Shown: positions 1 through 11,150, numbered from the stretch's first letter. The stretch is DNA of 64,000 nucleotides from Valencia hispanica (GCA_963556495.2 OY747702.1:9171693-9235692), one strand, 5' to 3'. A program made the numbers and translations. The notes: generated by a model from the letters alone, not told the origin.

Positions 1-700
1 AATTGCTTTACAAATTGCTTGGGACCTAAAACACACTGTGGGTCTAAAGTCTGAAGGATTACCTTCATCCACACCAAATTTGACAGCAATAAACCAAAAA
101 AATGAGTATTCTGCACACATTTTTCTAACTACAGGTCAAAGATGGCCAAAAGTGTGTCATATGCGCCATCTCCTGGGTAAGTGCCATAGTCCTCACCGAA
201 TTAAAAATATTTTTAGAATCATGACTTCATCTTCTCATATAAAGCTGCACCGCTCCCTTCTATGTTGTATTTTGATTATAAAGGATGTTTGGACACGGTG
301 CTGAAACAGTATGTTACTGGTACGCACTGTACGTAATTTCTTCATGAATAAGACATTTTACACACGCCAAATACTATGGGAGCGACTAAGTCCGCCCGGT
401 CAAGTTATATATCTCCGTTTACAGCATTACATTGGCTATTCGATGCGTCAATCATCAGAGTTCTGGACCACGATTGGTTCGAGTTACTTACCATAACGGG
501 ACTTGCGCCATTGGTTGGAGATCTAACTTATGTAAGGAATGAACCGGATGAATATTTTTTCTTTTTTTTCTTCTGGGCATGCTCAGTGACCTTTGTAGGC
601 GGAAGTGGAAGCGAAGGAAGTGGAAACAAATTGGTAAAAGACTACAAAAATGGCCATAGACATTTCGGAAGCGCATTTTCCCCATTTATTTTAAATTTTT
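1..700. other. Unassigned sequence
   Basis: I see no recognisable coding domain, terminal repeat or tandem repeat here beyond a short T-rich run near 556-570. The short open frames overlap one another and have no family resemblance I can name. Confidence 0.4.
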
Positions 701-718
701 TATCGATTTTACTGTTGT

Positions 719-935
719 CCTGGACTAATCACTTTATTGGAGGACTTTAATCGGACCCTTATTGATGTAAAAAGACCATTTTTGTTCGAAATGGATCGGT
801 TTTGTCACGTTTATTGGACTACAAAGTGGTGAGTTCCATATTTTTATACCTCCGTCAGGAGAACGTTTGTGTTGGCAAAAGCGCTCACTGTGTCTACAGT
901 TATGATTGTATCATTGCTCGCCATCCATAGTTGGA
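719..935 (+). repeat. Interspersed repeat 'D', copy 1
   Basis: This segment resembles 22936-23155 in the same orientation. Both have a GGACTAA start, then GATGTAAAA, TTTTTGTTCGA and ATGG, and later ACTGTGTC with ACAGTTA and GATTGT, in the same order and at similar spacing. That is enough to call a shared repeat family. I cannot name the family or its ends. It may be an old DNA transposon. Confidence 0.5.
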
Positions 936-1488
936 ATCACAAGACTCTTAGCTTTCCAATGATATAAAATATGTATAGGTTCATAGAAGTTAGAAGTCAG
1001 AAAATCAGTGGATATAAACTAAGAAATGGGCTTGGCCTACCTGCGGGCCCTCGGAACATTAACGGTTAAGTGAATGTCCTCCATGTTTTTGTGATTTCTG
1101 TATTTTCTTTTGATAGCTTTCATATTGAAGGAATTTGACTTTGAAGCACACTCTTCATTGTAAAAAAATTTAACTGTTAAAGTGAATTGACTAATTGTTT
1201 TTTTTTTCTCTTCTCTTGGCCTTGTTTTGGGCCAGATTTTTGTTTTTCTTATCTCCCCTTAGGATATATATATTTTTTTTCCCTCTTCTAATTTCCAGTT
1301 TATGGGCTTCTCCTCCTCCTTGGATTCACTCCCGTTTATCTTTTGATGGCGAGCTACCCAACCTCATCATTTCCAGTAGGAAATATTTATTATATTTCCA
1401 GTAGGAAATGATGAGGAAATGATAGTCTCATGAAGAAGATGGTCAGAGTTGTCAGTAATGTTTTTTTTGGTTTTTTTTTGAAGATTCC
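936..1488. other. Unassigned, pyrimidine-rich stretch with a near-palindrome
   Basis: Positions 1195-1320 are very T/C-rich on the plus strand. An imperfect palindrome spans 1362-1416: CCTCATCATTTCC at 1362-1374 pairs with GGAAATGATGAGG at 1404-1416. A further GGAAATA/TATTTCC pairing lies inside it, leaving a short AT loop. No gene is recognised. Confidence 0.4.
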
Positions 1489-1815
1489 TTTATCATCTCC
1501 AGATGTTCCACAGTTGTCCCCAGAACAGAACCAGAACCTTCTTTATCAGGTTGTTGAGCCTTTTTAAGTCCCTGGCTCTGATGCTGCTACTCCAACAGAT
1601 GACGGCTGAAGAAATTACACTCTCCACAACAGACTTGTAGAAGATCTCCAGCATCTTGCTGCAAACCTTGAAGGACCTAAGCTTCCTCCAGAAGTCCAGT
1701 CTGCTCTGTCCCTTCTTGTAGACGCTTCACTGTTCAGTCTGTAAAGGACCTTCTCTCCTGGTATATTGATGTCCATATCAAAAGGTCTCTCAGGCGTTAT
1801 GTCTGAACCTTTTTG
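1489..1815 (-). pseudogene. Rex1/Babar-like LINE reverse transcriptase remnant
   Basis: Read on the minus strand, the segment carries the C-terminal end of a non-LTR reverse transcriptase. Recognisable pieces are KKGQSRL, LRKLRSF, an SSAVICW-like block and KAGSVLGT-like residues, broken by frameshifts. The same blocks occur on the plus strand at 27872-28370 and 54340-54750, so three copies of one family lie in this window. It is truncated at both ends and cannot be active. The Rex1/Babar assignment rests on memory of fish LINEs; it could be a neighbouring CR1-type clade. Confidence 0.6.
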
Positions 1816-1829
1816 GCCCTTTATGTTGA

Positions 1830-2640
1830 CTGTGATGCTGCTGCTCTATAATTAGTTTCTACATTGTGTTCTGTTCTCATGGTGGCGCTACAGAGCATCT
1901 TGGAGCTCGCTTTTTGTTCAGTGTTTTCTGCACTAATTGATGTTGATGTGTGCAGCTGTAATTGTGACTTTTTTTTATATTTGACACAGATCTGAAAGAT
2001 TTGACAATAAATGAGATGTAAAGTTATCTTTCGATAAAATGACTGGCGCTACAGTAAATGTGGTGAAGTGTCCAGTTGTCAGACTAACTTTATCCACAGA
2101 AGAATTAATATGAATGATTTAAAATTGACATTTATTATGGTTACTGGACGCAGAAAGTTTAAGTTATTGATAATCAGCCTCTGCATTCGTTTCAAACAAC
2201 ACTACTGTCCTGATGCAGCTTAAAGCATCACATATTCTACATTTTTTATGCAAAGTATATTTTGGTAGAATTCAAATATACCAATGGCCAGCAGATGGCA
2301 CTGAGACTCAATCCAATTGAAAGAAAAGACAAACAACTGAGTTTATCTCATTAATTTAGACGAAGTTTAAGCTGTTTAATTACATTTAAACAAAGTGTTT
2401 CTCAGTATTACACAAGTGAGACCTGATGAATGATGAGGAACGTTTCCTTCCGGGTGCTTTCCGTGTTTAATTCAGTTCAATGTAAACTGTTCTTAATTTA
2501 AGAATGAAAGAAGAGATTTCAATAAAATTAAATAGATCATTTATAGTAATTATTGCACCACTGGTTTTAATACTTTTGGCTTTTCCCTTCAGAGGTCGCC
2601 ACAGCGAATCATCTCAATCATTTTCAATTGTATTTACCCA
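1830..2640. other. Unassigned; short GTCGCCACAGCG-type motif at 2593
   Basis: Nothing coding is recognised. At 2590-2615 there is an AGGTCGCCACAGCGAATCAT string that recurs in degenerate form near 13050 (GGGTTGCTACAGCGAACCAT). It marks a short repeat that I believe is widespread in fish. Confidence 0.35.
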
Positions 2641-2644
2641 TTTA

Positions 2645-3212
2645 TATAGAAGATATACCTGGTCTGGTATCCTGCTTAGTTACATTGCCCTGTTGGACGG
2701 TAGGGTAGGGAGTTGATAGCAGGACGCGGAGGATGTTCAGTTACTGGGATGATCCTCCCAGTGGCTGAACATCCACTGTGTCCTGTTATCAACTTTTTAC
2801 TTTCTGTAACATAGAAAGTTCTCTTATATCAGATCTTCTGTTCCTTCTGTGTTTCTGCTCTGTCTTCTCAAACCCCCAGACGGTCGTGGCAGATGGCCGC
2901 TCTTACTGAGCCTGGTTCTGTTGGAGGTTTCTTCCTGTTAAAGGGGAGTTTTTCCTCTCCACCGTCGCTACATGCTTGCTCAGTATGAGGGATTGCTGAA
3001 GGATTGCTGTGGTTGGAAAGTCTGCATCAACGGGGCCCAACCTCACGCCAATGACTGACGCAATCTGCTGGGATTCCTTAAATAGGAACTTTTTAACTGA
3101 CTGGAATGTTTGTATAAATGTATTGAAATGACTTCTTGTTAAGAGCCTTGAGATGACATCTGTTGTGAATTGGCGCTATACAAATAAACTGAATTGAATT
3201 GAATTATTGTGA
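2645..3212 (+). repeat. L2-type LINE 3' end ('family A'), copy 1
   Basis: This is a non-coding 3' end of a non-LTR element. It contains the block GTTTCTTCCTGTTAAAGGGG near 2929, then GCAATCTGCTGGG, GCCTTGAGATGACATC, TGTGAATTGGCGCTAT and a tail of GAATT units at about 3190-3206. The same blocks occur inverted at 3656-4303 and 39141-40030 and directly at 46395-46580. In the 39.1-40.0-kb copy the sequence upstream of this 3' UTR encodes an RT C-terminus, so the family is a LINE rather than a SINE. This copy is 5' truncated. Confidence 0.7.
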
Positions 3213-3399
3213 AAACATTCACAGACTGGACGAAAGTAAAAAAAACATTGGTAAAATTACCTACAACTTTACAGCTTTTGTGATCAAGGAGGAAATGCAA
3301 TGACACAGCAACCTCTCCAACTCCCGGGAAAGATGTGTCCTGCAGTGAAATACGTCCGTGCGGAAACTGCCCTAGGCGGAACTAATGTTCTTCGCGATA

Positions 3400-3655
3400 C
3401 AGCTACTTTTTGTCAAATCATTCCTCAGAACCGTCGGGGTGGCCAGGGATTGACCAGCGGTCTGCCACCAACACTGTTTACAGAGGGGATGGTGTGCTGC
3501 TGACCTCGGCGGCGGGACGTTTTGGGTCGGTGGATGGAATACTTCGAAGACTCCCTCAATCCCACCAGTCTGGAAGCAGGGTTTGGGGACTTTGGGTCAG
3601 GCTCTCCAATCTCTGGTGCTGAGGTCACCGAGGTCTTTAAAAAGCTCCTCGGTAG
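3400..3655 (+). pseudogene. Rex3: Rex3 LINE, upstream part of ORF (left of insertion)
   Basis: The sequence encodes the region just N-terminal to the RT palm: NTVYRGDGVLLTS in one frame, then a GRWMEYFEDSLNPT block and EVTEVFKKLLG in another. It stops at KLLG-S/N, exactly where the frame resumes at 4300 with KAPG-like GVDEIRPEFLK. So this piece and 4300-5762 were one element before the family A insertion. At least one frameshift and the insertion make it non-functional. The start is uncertain because the sequence before about 3400 is not recognisable. Confidence 0.75.
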
Positions 3656-4303
3656 CAATTCAGTTCAGTTTATTTATATAGCGCCAATTCACAACAGATG
3701 TCATCTCAAGGCACTTAACAAGAAGTCATTTCAATACATTTATACAAACATTCCAATCAGTTAAAAAGTTTCCTATTTAAGGAATCCCAGCAGATTGCGT
3801 CAGTCAATGGCGTGAGGTTGGGCCCCGTTGATGCAGACTTTCCAACCACAGCAATCCTTCAGCAATCCCTCATGCTGAGCAAGCAAGTAGCGATGGTGGA
3901 GAGGAAAAACTCCACTTTAACAGGAAGAAACCTCCAACAGAACCAGGCTCAGTAGGAGCGGACATCTGCCACGACCGTCTGGGGGTTTGAGAAGACAGAG
4001 TAGAGACACAGAAGGAACAGAAGATCTGATATAAGAGTACTTTCTATGTTACAGAAAGTAAAAAGTTGATAACAGGACACAGTGGCTGTTCATTTACTGG
4101 GAGCATCATCCCAGTCGATGCCCCCCGTCCAACAGGGCATTGTAGCCAAGCAGGATACCAGACCAGGTATATCTTTAATGGAAAGAAAAACACTGAGAGA
4201 ACACAAAGTTAACAGTCGAAATAACAGAATGTACTGTAATACAACTGGAAAGTAGTAGTCGAACAGGAAGTAGCAGAGTGAAGAAAATTATTAAGTCAAG
4301 GCT
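3656..4303 (-). mobile_element. L2-type LINE 3' end ('family A'), inserted in Rex3
   Basis: This is an inverted copy of the 2645-3212 repeat. On the plus strand it starts at its tail (AATTCAGTTCAG, then TTTATTTATATAGCGCCAATT) and ends with the region equivalent to 39141-39790. It interrupts Rex3 between the codons for KLLG and APGVDEIRPE. A CAA is present at both junctions (3653-3655 and about 4301), but no longer target-site duplication is clear. Together with the direct copy at 2645-3212 it makes an inverted pair about 0.44 kb apart. Confidence 0.75.
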
Positions 4304-5762
4304 CCGGGGGTGGATGAGATTCGGCCGGAGTTCCTCAAGGTCCTGGATGTTGTGGGGCTGTGTTGGTTAACGTGGCTCTGCAATATTGCGTGGACATCGG
4401 GGGCAATTCCCTTGGATTGGCAGACCGGGATGGTGGTCCCCTGTTTAAATAGGGGGCCCAAAGAGTGTGTTCCAACTACAGGGGATCACACTTCTGAGCC
4501 TCCCTGGTAAAGTCTATTCGGGGGTTCTGGAGAGGAGGGTCCGACGGATAGTCAAACATCGGATCCAGGAGGCCCTGGCCGTGGAACACTGGTCCACCTC
4601 TACACCCTCAGCAGGGTCCTGGAGGGTGTGTGGGAGTTCGCCCAACCGGTCTACATGTGTTTTGTGGACTTCGAGAAGGCGTTCGACCGTGTCCCTCAGG
4701 GGTCCCCTGTGGGGGGTGCTCCAGGAGTATGGGGTACCGGGCCCCTTGATACGGGCTGTTAGGTCCCTGTACGACCTGTGCCAGAGTTTGGTTCGCATTG
4801 CCGGCAGTAAGTCGGGCTTGTTTCAGGTGAGAGTTGGACTCCGCCAAGGTTGCCCTTTGTCACCGATCCTGTTCATAACTTTTATGGACAGGATTTCTAG
4901 GCGCCGCCAAGGTGTTGAGAGGATCCGTTTCGGTGGCCTCAGGATCGGGTCTCTGCTTTTTGCAGATGACGTGGTCCTGTTGCCTTCATCGGAACGTGAT
5001 CTACAGCTTTCGCTGGAGCGGTTCGCAGCCGAGTGTGAAGTTGCTGGGATGAGAATCTGCACCTCTAAATCCGAGGCCATGGTCTTGAGCCGGAAAAAGG
5101 TGGGGATGAGGTCCTTCCCCAAGTGGAGGAGTTTAAGTATCTGGGGGTCTTGTTCACGAATGAGGGAAAAATGGAGCTGGAGATCGATAGACGGATTGGT
5201 AGGGCACGTGCAGTTATGCGGGCGCTGTACCGGTCTGTCGTGGTGAAGAGAGAGCTGAGCCAAAACGCGAAGCTCTTGATTTACCGGTCGATCTACGTTC
5301 CTACCCTCATCTATGGTCACAAACTCTGGGTGGTAACAGAAAGAACGAGATCACGGATACAAGCGGCTGAAATGAGTTTCCTCCGTAGAGTGTCTGGGCT
5401 CTGCCTTAAGGACAGGGTGAGAAGCTCAGTCATCCGGAGGGGGCTCAGAGTAGAGCCGCTGCTCCTCCACATGGAGAGGAGTCAGTTGAGGTGGCTCGGG
5501 CATCTGGTCAGGATGCCTCATGGACGCCTCCCTGGTGAGGTGTTTCGGGCACGTCCCACCGGGAGGAGGCCCAGGGGAAGGCCCAGGACATGCTGGAGGG
5601 ACTATGTTTCTCGGTTGGCCTGGGAGTGCCTTGGGATTCCTCCCGAGGAGCTGGAACAAGTGGCTGGGGAGAGGGAAGTCTGGGTGTCCTTGCTTAAGCT
5701 GCTGCTCCCGCGACCCGACCCCGGATAACCGGAAGAAAATGAATGGATGGATGGATGGATGG
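4300..5762 (+). pseudogene. Rex3: Rex3 (RTE-clade) LINE reverse transcriptase and 3' tail
   Basis: This is a non-LTR reverse transcriptase pseudogene. Motifs in order are GVDEIRPEFLKVLD (4305-4350), WQTGMVVP (4417-4440), GITLLSLPGKVYS, DFEKAFDRVP, VGLRQGCPLSPILF (4830-4872), an intact catalytic LLFADDVVLL (4957-4986), EEFKYLGVLFTNEG (5126-5165), PTLIYGHKLW and a C-terminal WLGHLVRMP / RARPTGRRPRGRPRT / WRDYVSRLAWE block. The stop is near 5726. Frameshifts occur near 4600-4700 and 5100, and about 20 bases look missing near 4580-4605 compared with the family. The strings TGGCAGACCGGGATGGTGGT (4418-4437) and TTGCCCTTTGTCACCG (4849-4864) match, as I recall them, the two ends of the standard Rex3 cytogenetic probe. 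The element ends in an (ATGG)n tail at 5741-5762. Confidence 0.88.
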
Positions 5763-7195
5763 TTAACCACCACAGCAACTCAGCTGCAAACAGATTTAAA
5801 GATCACCCCAGCTTAAAGGGGCTCACTCTTTTCTATAGTAGTGTTAGCACCTTTAGATTTAGATTTGTAAAGTGGAACAATAAAATAAATTGATATCTTT
5901 AGCGCACAGCCATGAGTTAAAAATATGAATAAAATTTCAAATAATTTGAATATAAAGAAATATTAATTTATTTTTGGGCATTTTGATTTATCAAATTGTG
6001 GCACATCTGACTTTCCATATATCCTGCTGTCCAAATTGTTTGCACAGTATTTTTAGCCTACTGTTTATGAGACATTTCTGGAATGTGAGCTGCAAATACC
6101 ATGGGCCAAACCTTTTAGCAGCAGAGATTCTACAGCAGTAACTTCATTTTGTTCACGGCCTCTCACTTCCAGCCCAGATCCGGTGTGCTTTGGTGAGGAA
6201 GCGTGAAAAGGAGCGGAGAGCGAACCAAAAGTTGGCGTTACATGTGCTTTGAGGTGTTTTCCTCAGGTAAAAGTTGCTTTGTTGTCCCTTTATGTCAATG
6301 TGACGGAGGCTGCCTGACCCAGAGAAGATGGACCGAGTTAGGCTCCTTTGTTTTTTTCTCCCGGTCTGTAGTGGACCGAGCGGTTTGTGCAGAGTCGTAG
6401 CAGCCTATTAAATTGAGAAACTTAAGCTTTCTCTGCGGGCAAACCACTTCTGTGTTTCAGGAGGTGTGCAAGGGGAGATCCAAAACCACTACTGCAAGGA
6501 CGATGGGGAAGAAAAAAAAAAGTATTTTCATGCAACTTTAAAATCAGGAATATATTTTTCTGTCCATGTCCATGTCTAAAATAAAAAATATTCTTGGTTA
6601 TAATTTGATAGTTGGAGAGACAAGTTCCGAGTCCCCCCACCGACCCACCACAAGCTCGGGACAAATGTCAGTGGTCGTGCTTGTTAGTAAGAGGACAGGT
6701 AATGTTGTGTGGTGCAGTTGCACAGTGGACATGCAGCACTCACATGAAAACAGCTTCCAAATGATTTTTTTTTTCTACTCGAAACTTTAAAATAGCTAAG
6801 TCCACCACCACCACTTTTAGGTCTTACTTCCATGTTTTCCAGGTTGAGTCAGTACCACTTTCTTCTGAATACTTGAAGGAATGAACTGCCTGCAACAGCA
6901 AGAAGCAAGGTGCTGATCTTCAGAAATATGGTTTCACATGTTTACTGACAATTCAACTAGTTTGAAAGGAAATATTTAATACTTTAAATCTGACAGCCTC
7001 GTATAACAAGATACTTTTCATATCATCATCATACAAATAATGCTAGGAGCACAAAGGAAGGGTTCCTATAAGTTTCTATCATTGAATGGACACTTCCCTG
7101 TAATTAACCATAACAATAAACCATAAACGTAATATAACTGCATAAAGCTATGGGAACCAGACACATTTCTCAGTAAGTACAAAATTTAAAGCAGT
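5763..7195. other. Unassigned sequence
   Basis: No domain or repeat is recognised. The segment around 6120-6400 is slightly more GC-rich than its surroundings and includes a 65-codon open frame (6203-6400), but it shows no splice-flanked or family signature that would support an exon. Confidence 0.4.
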
Positions 7196-7200
7196 AAACA

Positions 7201-7262
7201 ATCATTCATTCAAGGAGCATGAGTTTTTTATACAAAAAACTCATGCTCCTTGAATGAATGAT
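7201..7262. repeat. Perfect 29-bp inverted repeat with 4-base loop
   Basis: Bases 7201-7229 are the exact reverse complement of 7234-7262, separated by ATAC. Each arm contains CAAGGAGCATGAG flanked by ATCATTCATT and TTTTTT. The hairpin directly abuts the 3' end of the reverse-strand LINE at 7263-8262. No equivalent is seen elsewhere in the window. Confidence 0.9.
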
Positions 7263-8262
7263 AAAGGGCCTATGGGAAGAAACTGTTTTTAAAACCGTTA
7301 GTCCTGCTTTTTAAACATCTGTACCTTCTTCTGGAGTGAAAGAGGTTAAACAGGTGTTGTTCTACATATGAAGGGTCTGAGGCTATAGTTCTTGCCCTCT
7401 TGAGACACTGAAATGTTGCTGACAATGTCTTCCAGAGATTCCAAGGGGCAGTCAATGATGTTTTGGGCAGTTTTAATAACCTTCTGGAGATCTTTCCTGT
7501 TTGCAGCTTTGCAGTTGATATACCAGGCTGCAATACAGTACACGAGGATGCTCTCAACCGTGGACAACAACTTCTTCTGTAGGTGGTTTCTTTCTGGTAC
7601 TCTTATGAAAAGTCTTTGTTGGCCCTTTTTTACTATTGCAGTGCTGTCGACAGTCCAGCAGAGGTAAAGCAGAATTTTGAAGGACACCAGTTAGACACAT
7701 TGCTTATGGATGTGTAGTGGAGCAGGCTCTTGTTTGTGTCAACCAAATTCTTTTAGTTCTTATCTTTCTATTTTCTTATCTTTTTCTTTTTTTTTTTTTT
7801 TTTTTGGTGTTGAGCAGTAACTTGTGTTCAGAATACCAACCTGGCAACTTTTTAACCACCTCTCTGTATGCTGTCCCATCTCTTTCCTTGATGAGCCTGA
7901 TAACGGTGGTGTAATTTGCAAAAGCAATGACGGAATTTGAGAACAATGTGGAGACGCAGTCGTGTGTGTCCAGAGCATACAGGAGAGGACTTAGCATCCG
8001 GCCCTGCCTGTGCTGAGGTTCAGGATGGAGGAGCAGGCGGAGCCTGCCTTGACTGTTTGTGGACAGTGTGTTAGGAAGTCCTTAATCCAGTGGCAGGTGC
8101 GTGATGGGAGGTCCAGGAGAGACAGCTTGTCAACTAGAAAGTCCGGAATGATCGTGTTGTATGCCGAGCTGTGATCTATGAACAGCATTTGGACGTAGCT
8201 CCTTGGCTGCTCAAGGTGCTTGAGTATTGTATGAAGAGATATTGCCATGGCCTCCTCTATTG
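7263..8262 (-). pseudogene. Rex1/Babar-like LINE reverse transcriptase (inactive)
   Basis: Read on the minus strand in three pieces. 8248-7991 gives LHTILKHLEQPRSYVQMLFI and DHSSAYNTIIPDFLVDKL, ending in a LSTG block. 7997-7776 gives LSPLLYALDTHDC and the catalytic block FANYTTV, where the family has FADDTTV. 7687-7270 gives VKKGQQRLF, ESILVYCIAAWY, DLQKVIKTAQ and SRRRYRCLKSRTNGFKNSFFP. So the RT core and C-terminus are present but frameshifted, the catalytic aspartates are changed to Asn-Tyr, and a T-run at 7785-7805 (A-run on the coding strand) lies where the KTKE region should follow LLLN. The N-terminal endonuclease half is missing. Confidence 0.8.
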
Positions 8263-8483
8263 CACAATATGAGTCTCTCGAAGCATTTCATGACAGTCAA
8301 CACTAGAGCAATAGGTTTGAAGTCCTTGAGGAGTCATAGCGTTAGCTCCTGTAACCTATTTCCACCTGTGTCTGTGCACACACACTTATGGAGCTTCTGT
8401 TCTGCTCTGAGACACGCCACACTCTGCTGCTCTTAAAGGAGCCTCGTCCCGTGCTAGTCTTGGATGTAAGACGTGCTCAAGAG

Positions 8484-8590
8484 TTGATAACTGAAAGATA
8501 TTTCCTCACATTCTACTTTTAAAAACTAGGAATCTAAATCTGCAGTCTGAAGGGGAAGTGTTATATTGGGAACACAAGGAACTATAGGAT
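8484..8590 (-). repeat. Short antisense L2-type fragment
   Basis: The plus strand reads GATAACTGAAAGAT, then CTGCAGTCTGA, GAAGTGTTATATTGGGAACA. This matches, with gaps, the 5' part of the reverse-strand LINE at 39970-40045 (GATAACTAAAAGAT, CTGCAGTCTGAGAGTGAAGT). It is an old fragment with no coding capacity. Confidence 0.5.
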
Positions 8591-9274
8591 CCTTAGTATG
8601 GATGGAACTTCATATGTAAAAAGAATGTTTAATTTCATACAGATTTTCTATTAAAAATTTGTACTTTTACTACAGAAATCTAGTGTTGTTGTGACTCACA
8701 GAGTATTCTAAGTTCATTGGAAACTCATGAACTACAGCACAACTGATTGTATGTTTTTGCCAGTAAAAACAAAATTAGAAGACAAAATCTTTGGTTTGGT
8801 GGTGGCTTTGTAAGCATCTTTTAAAGTTTGTTAGGGTTGTTGTTGTCATTTACTGTTTTCGCTCAGTGCTACATTAGCAGGGTTTCTTTTGGCTCAGTTT
8901 CCCTTTTTTTCCAAAACATTTTACATGTTAAAATGTAAGAATGATTTTCAAAATGTACCATCAGTAAGTCAAAAAAACAATTATCTTTACAGAGTTGTTG
9001 TGGAAACAAAACGGTGGGTTATTCAGAAAGAACAAGGTTGTTTTCCAACAGCTTAACGTTCCCTATGTGAACTGAAGCTTTTATTGCACATCCAACATTT
9101 GGTAGGCATTTACAAGGTTGATTGTAATAATAGAATCCTTGTAAAGGTCTTTGGCTCTCTCCTTTTACCCCTTTTAGCTCTTCCTTCCTGCCATCAGCGT
9201 CAGTCTTGTTTTTAAATGAGCTTCTCTGTCCTAAAATCAGAACTTGTGGTAAAGATTCAGTCATTAGGAGAAAC
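8591..9274. other. Unassigned sequence
   Basis: No domain, tandem array or terminal repeat recognised. Confidence 0.4.
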
Positions 9275-9791
9275 TTATAGGCGCGTTTCCACTATTGGAA
9301 CTCCAGGGTAATTTTACCAGATCTTTTATCTGATGCGGTAATCTGTTGACCCGCTCCTGTCAGCCTTTGTGTCTCCATACAAAAATGGTCCTTTAAGGAA
9401 TTAACTAAGACCACCGCATATCATGACTCTCTCGGAAGTGGCAAGATCACTGTTCAGTGCCCACAGCAGCAGAAAAAACAAGAGATAAATAGAAGAAACT
9501 GTTGTGTTTCTGTTTGCTATGTTGTTACAAACTGCTTCACCAGCAAATCTTATTTTACAAAGCCTGTTGTCTGGTGATATCTGCTCGTTTCACTCTGAAT
9601 AACAACCAATCAACATGACTTAACCTCAGCTCCCGCCCAGCGACTCTACCGGACCATTTCCGAGTACATAGCCCTAGACTGGTATTAGGTTGGTTCCTGA
9701 TATGGCCCCGAAAACAGCCCTGTTGGTCAGGCCTGGTACAGTGGAGAAGATCTGGTAAAATTACCCTGAAGTTCTGATAGTGGAAATGTTA
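9275..9791. mobile_element. MITE-like element with ~40-bp terminal inverted repeats
   Basis: The left end (from about 9283) reads GCGTTTCCACTATTGGAACT, then CCAGGGTAATTTTACCAGAT. The right end, read inward from 9788 on the minus strand, gives CATTTCCACTATCAGAACTT, then CAGGGTAATTTTACCAGATC. These are long, closely matching inverted repeats. TTA flanks both sides (9275-9277 and 9789-9791), a 3-bp target-site duplication of the PIF/Harbinger type. The 0.4-kb interior has no transposase. The superfamily is inferred from the TSD only. Confidence 0.75.
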
Positions 9792-9795
9792 TGCC

Positions 9796-10675
9796 CAAGA
9801 GTTGTCCCTTTTCAGTAAAGTTGGGAATAAATGTTTTATAGTGATTATTCAGCTCCTGGAGCCAAACAGTGCTTTTTAAATTCTGTTCATTCTCAGGTGT
9901 ACATGGGCATAGTAATCTGAATAAAACTCAGGATTTTTTTCCTTTCCCTTCAGCAATATAGCAAAATCCCAGGAACCAGATTTTGCAACAGTACTTCTTG
10001 ACGGGGTTTGCATAAAAAATAATATTAACATAGTCGTACTAATAAGAATATTTGTGTTTGGTTGCAGTAGCACAGTTTTAATTATATTGCCATCAAAACG
10101 TATCAAGTATCCAGGTGCTATATCAGCAACAATTTTTCAGTAGCAAAGCATAGGTAGACTGATCTTTCTAAAGAGGGGAGCATATGACGGTGTAAAAAAC
10201 ACTGAGGGGAAACTGGATGAACCACATCCAAAATAAGATCAGACAGACTATGTGACCACACCATCAGAGGATCAATATGCTCCGCTCTCAGTGAGAGACA
10301 GAAAAGCAATGTCCTCTCATAAAAAGGAACAGAAGACATCAATCTGTAGAGGTCCTGTCACTTACTGACTTTAGTCATTGAGGATGAGTAGCTTCTGTAA
10401 AACACTCAGGAGGAGGAAGATGGCCAAATCCAAAACTGTTAGCAATGATACAGTATACAGTATACGCGTCTAACAGAGGAATCCTTACTATAACAGCAAA
10501 TTTTGGAATTTCCCCCCCACAAAGCAATGGATGTGAATTCAACATTGGAATTACAGGTACAGTTGCCCTCAAAAGTCTACTAATGCTATTTTTTTGTGAC
10601 GGAAAAACATGAGATCATGAGAAATTATTTAAAAATGTACTTCATTTTGTTGGCAAGGTGGTTAAAAAGCACCAG
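9796..10675. other. Unassigned sequence
   Basis: No recognisable gene or repeat. A short ACAGTATACAGTATACGC run at 10449-10467 is low-complexity only. Confidence 0.4.
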
Positions 10676-11150
10676 AGATTGGAGAGCCCGACCCAAAGTC
10701 CTCAGACTCTGCTTCCAGATTGGAAGGTATACTGGTGAGATTGTGTAGGTCTTCGAAGTACTTCGCCCACCGACCCACAACGTCTCAAGTCGAGGTCAGC
10801 AGCACACTATCCCCACTATAAACAGTGTTGGTAGTGCACTGCTTCCCTCTCCTGAGATGCCAGATGATGGACCAGAATTGCCTCAAAACTGTACAGAAGT
10901 TGTTTTCCATGGCCTTGCCGAACTCCACCAATGCCCAAATTCTTGCCTCAGCGACCACCAGAGCAGCATTTCACTTAGCCTGCCAGTACCAAGCAGTTGC
11001 TTCCAGGATCCCACAGGCAAAAAGACCCAATAGGACTCCTCCTTCAGCTTGACAGCATCCCTCACCGCCATTGTCCACCATCGGGCGACAGTCACAGACC
11101 ACCTTACAGCCCCAGCTGCCTTGACAATGGAGGCACTGACTACTATAGGT
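10676..11150 (-). pseudogene. Rex3: Rex3-like LINE fragment (region before RT core)
   Basis: On the minus strand the segment reads RWWTMAVRDAVKLKEESYW near 11070, then, through frameshifts, a VFGD/GIVCC-like piece and GGRSTSKTYTISP near 10770, which aligns with the GRW-EYFEDL-NPT block seen at 3520-3560. The DNA string TCTTCGAAGTACTTCGCCCA (10751-10770) is the antisense of that block. It is a 5'- and 3'-truncated Rex3-type piece of different orientation from the main copy. Confidence 0.65.

Noticed and set aside
376..750. 124-codon open frame as a gene
   Set aside because: A run of consecutive Phe codons comes from a T-rich tract. There is no family resemblance, and overlapping frames of similar quality exist.
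10562..10600. GTTGCCCTCAAAAGTCTACT as a Tc1 TIR
   Set aside because: No matching inverted end with a TA flank was found within 2 kb and no transposase remnant lies beside it.
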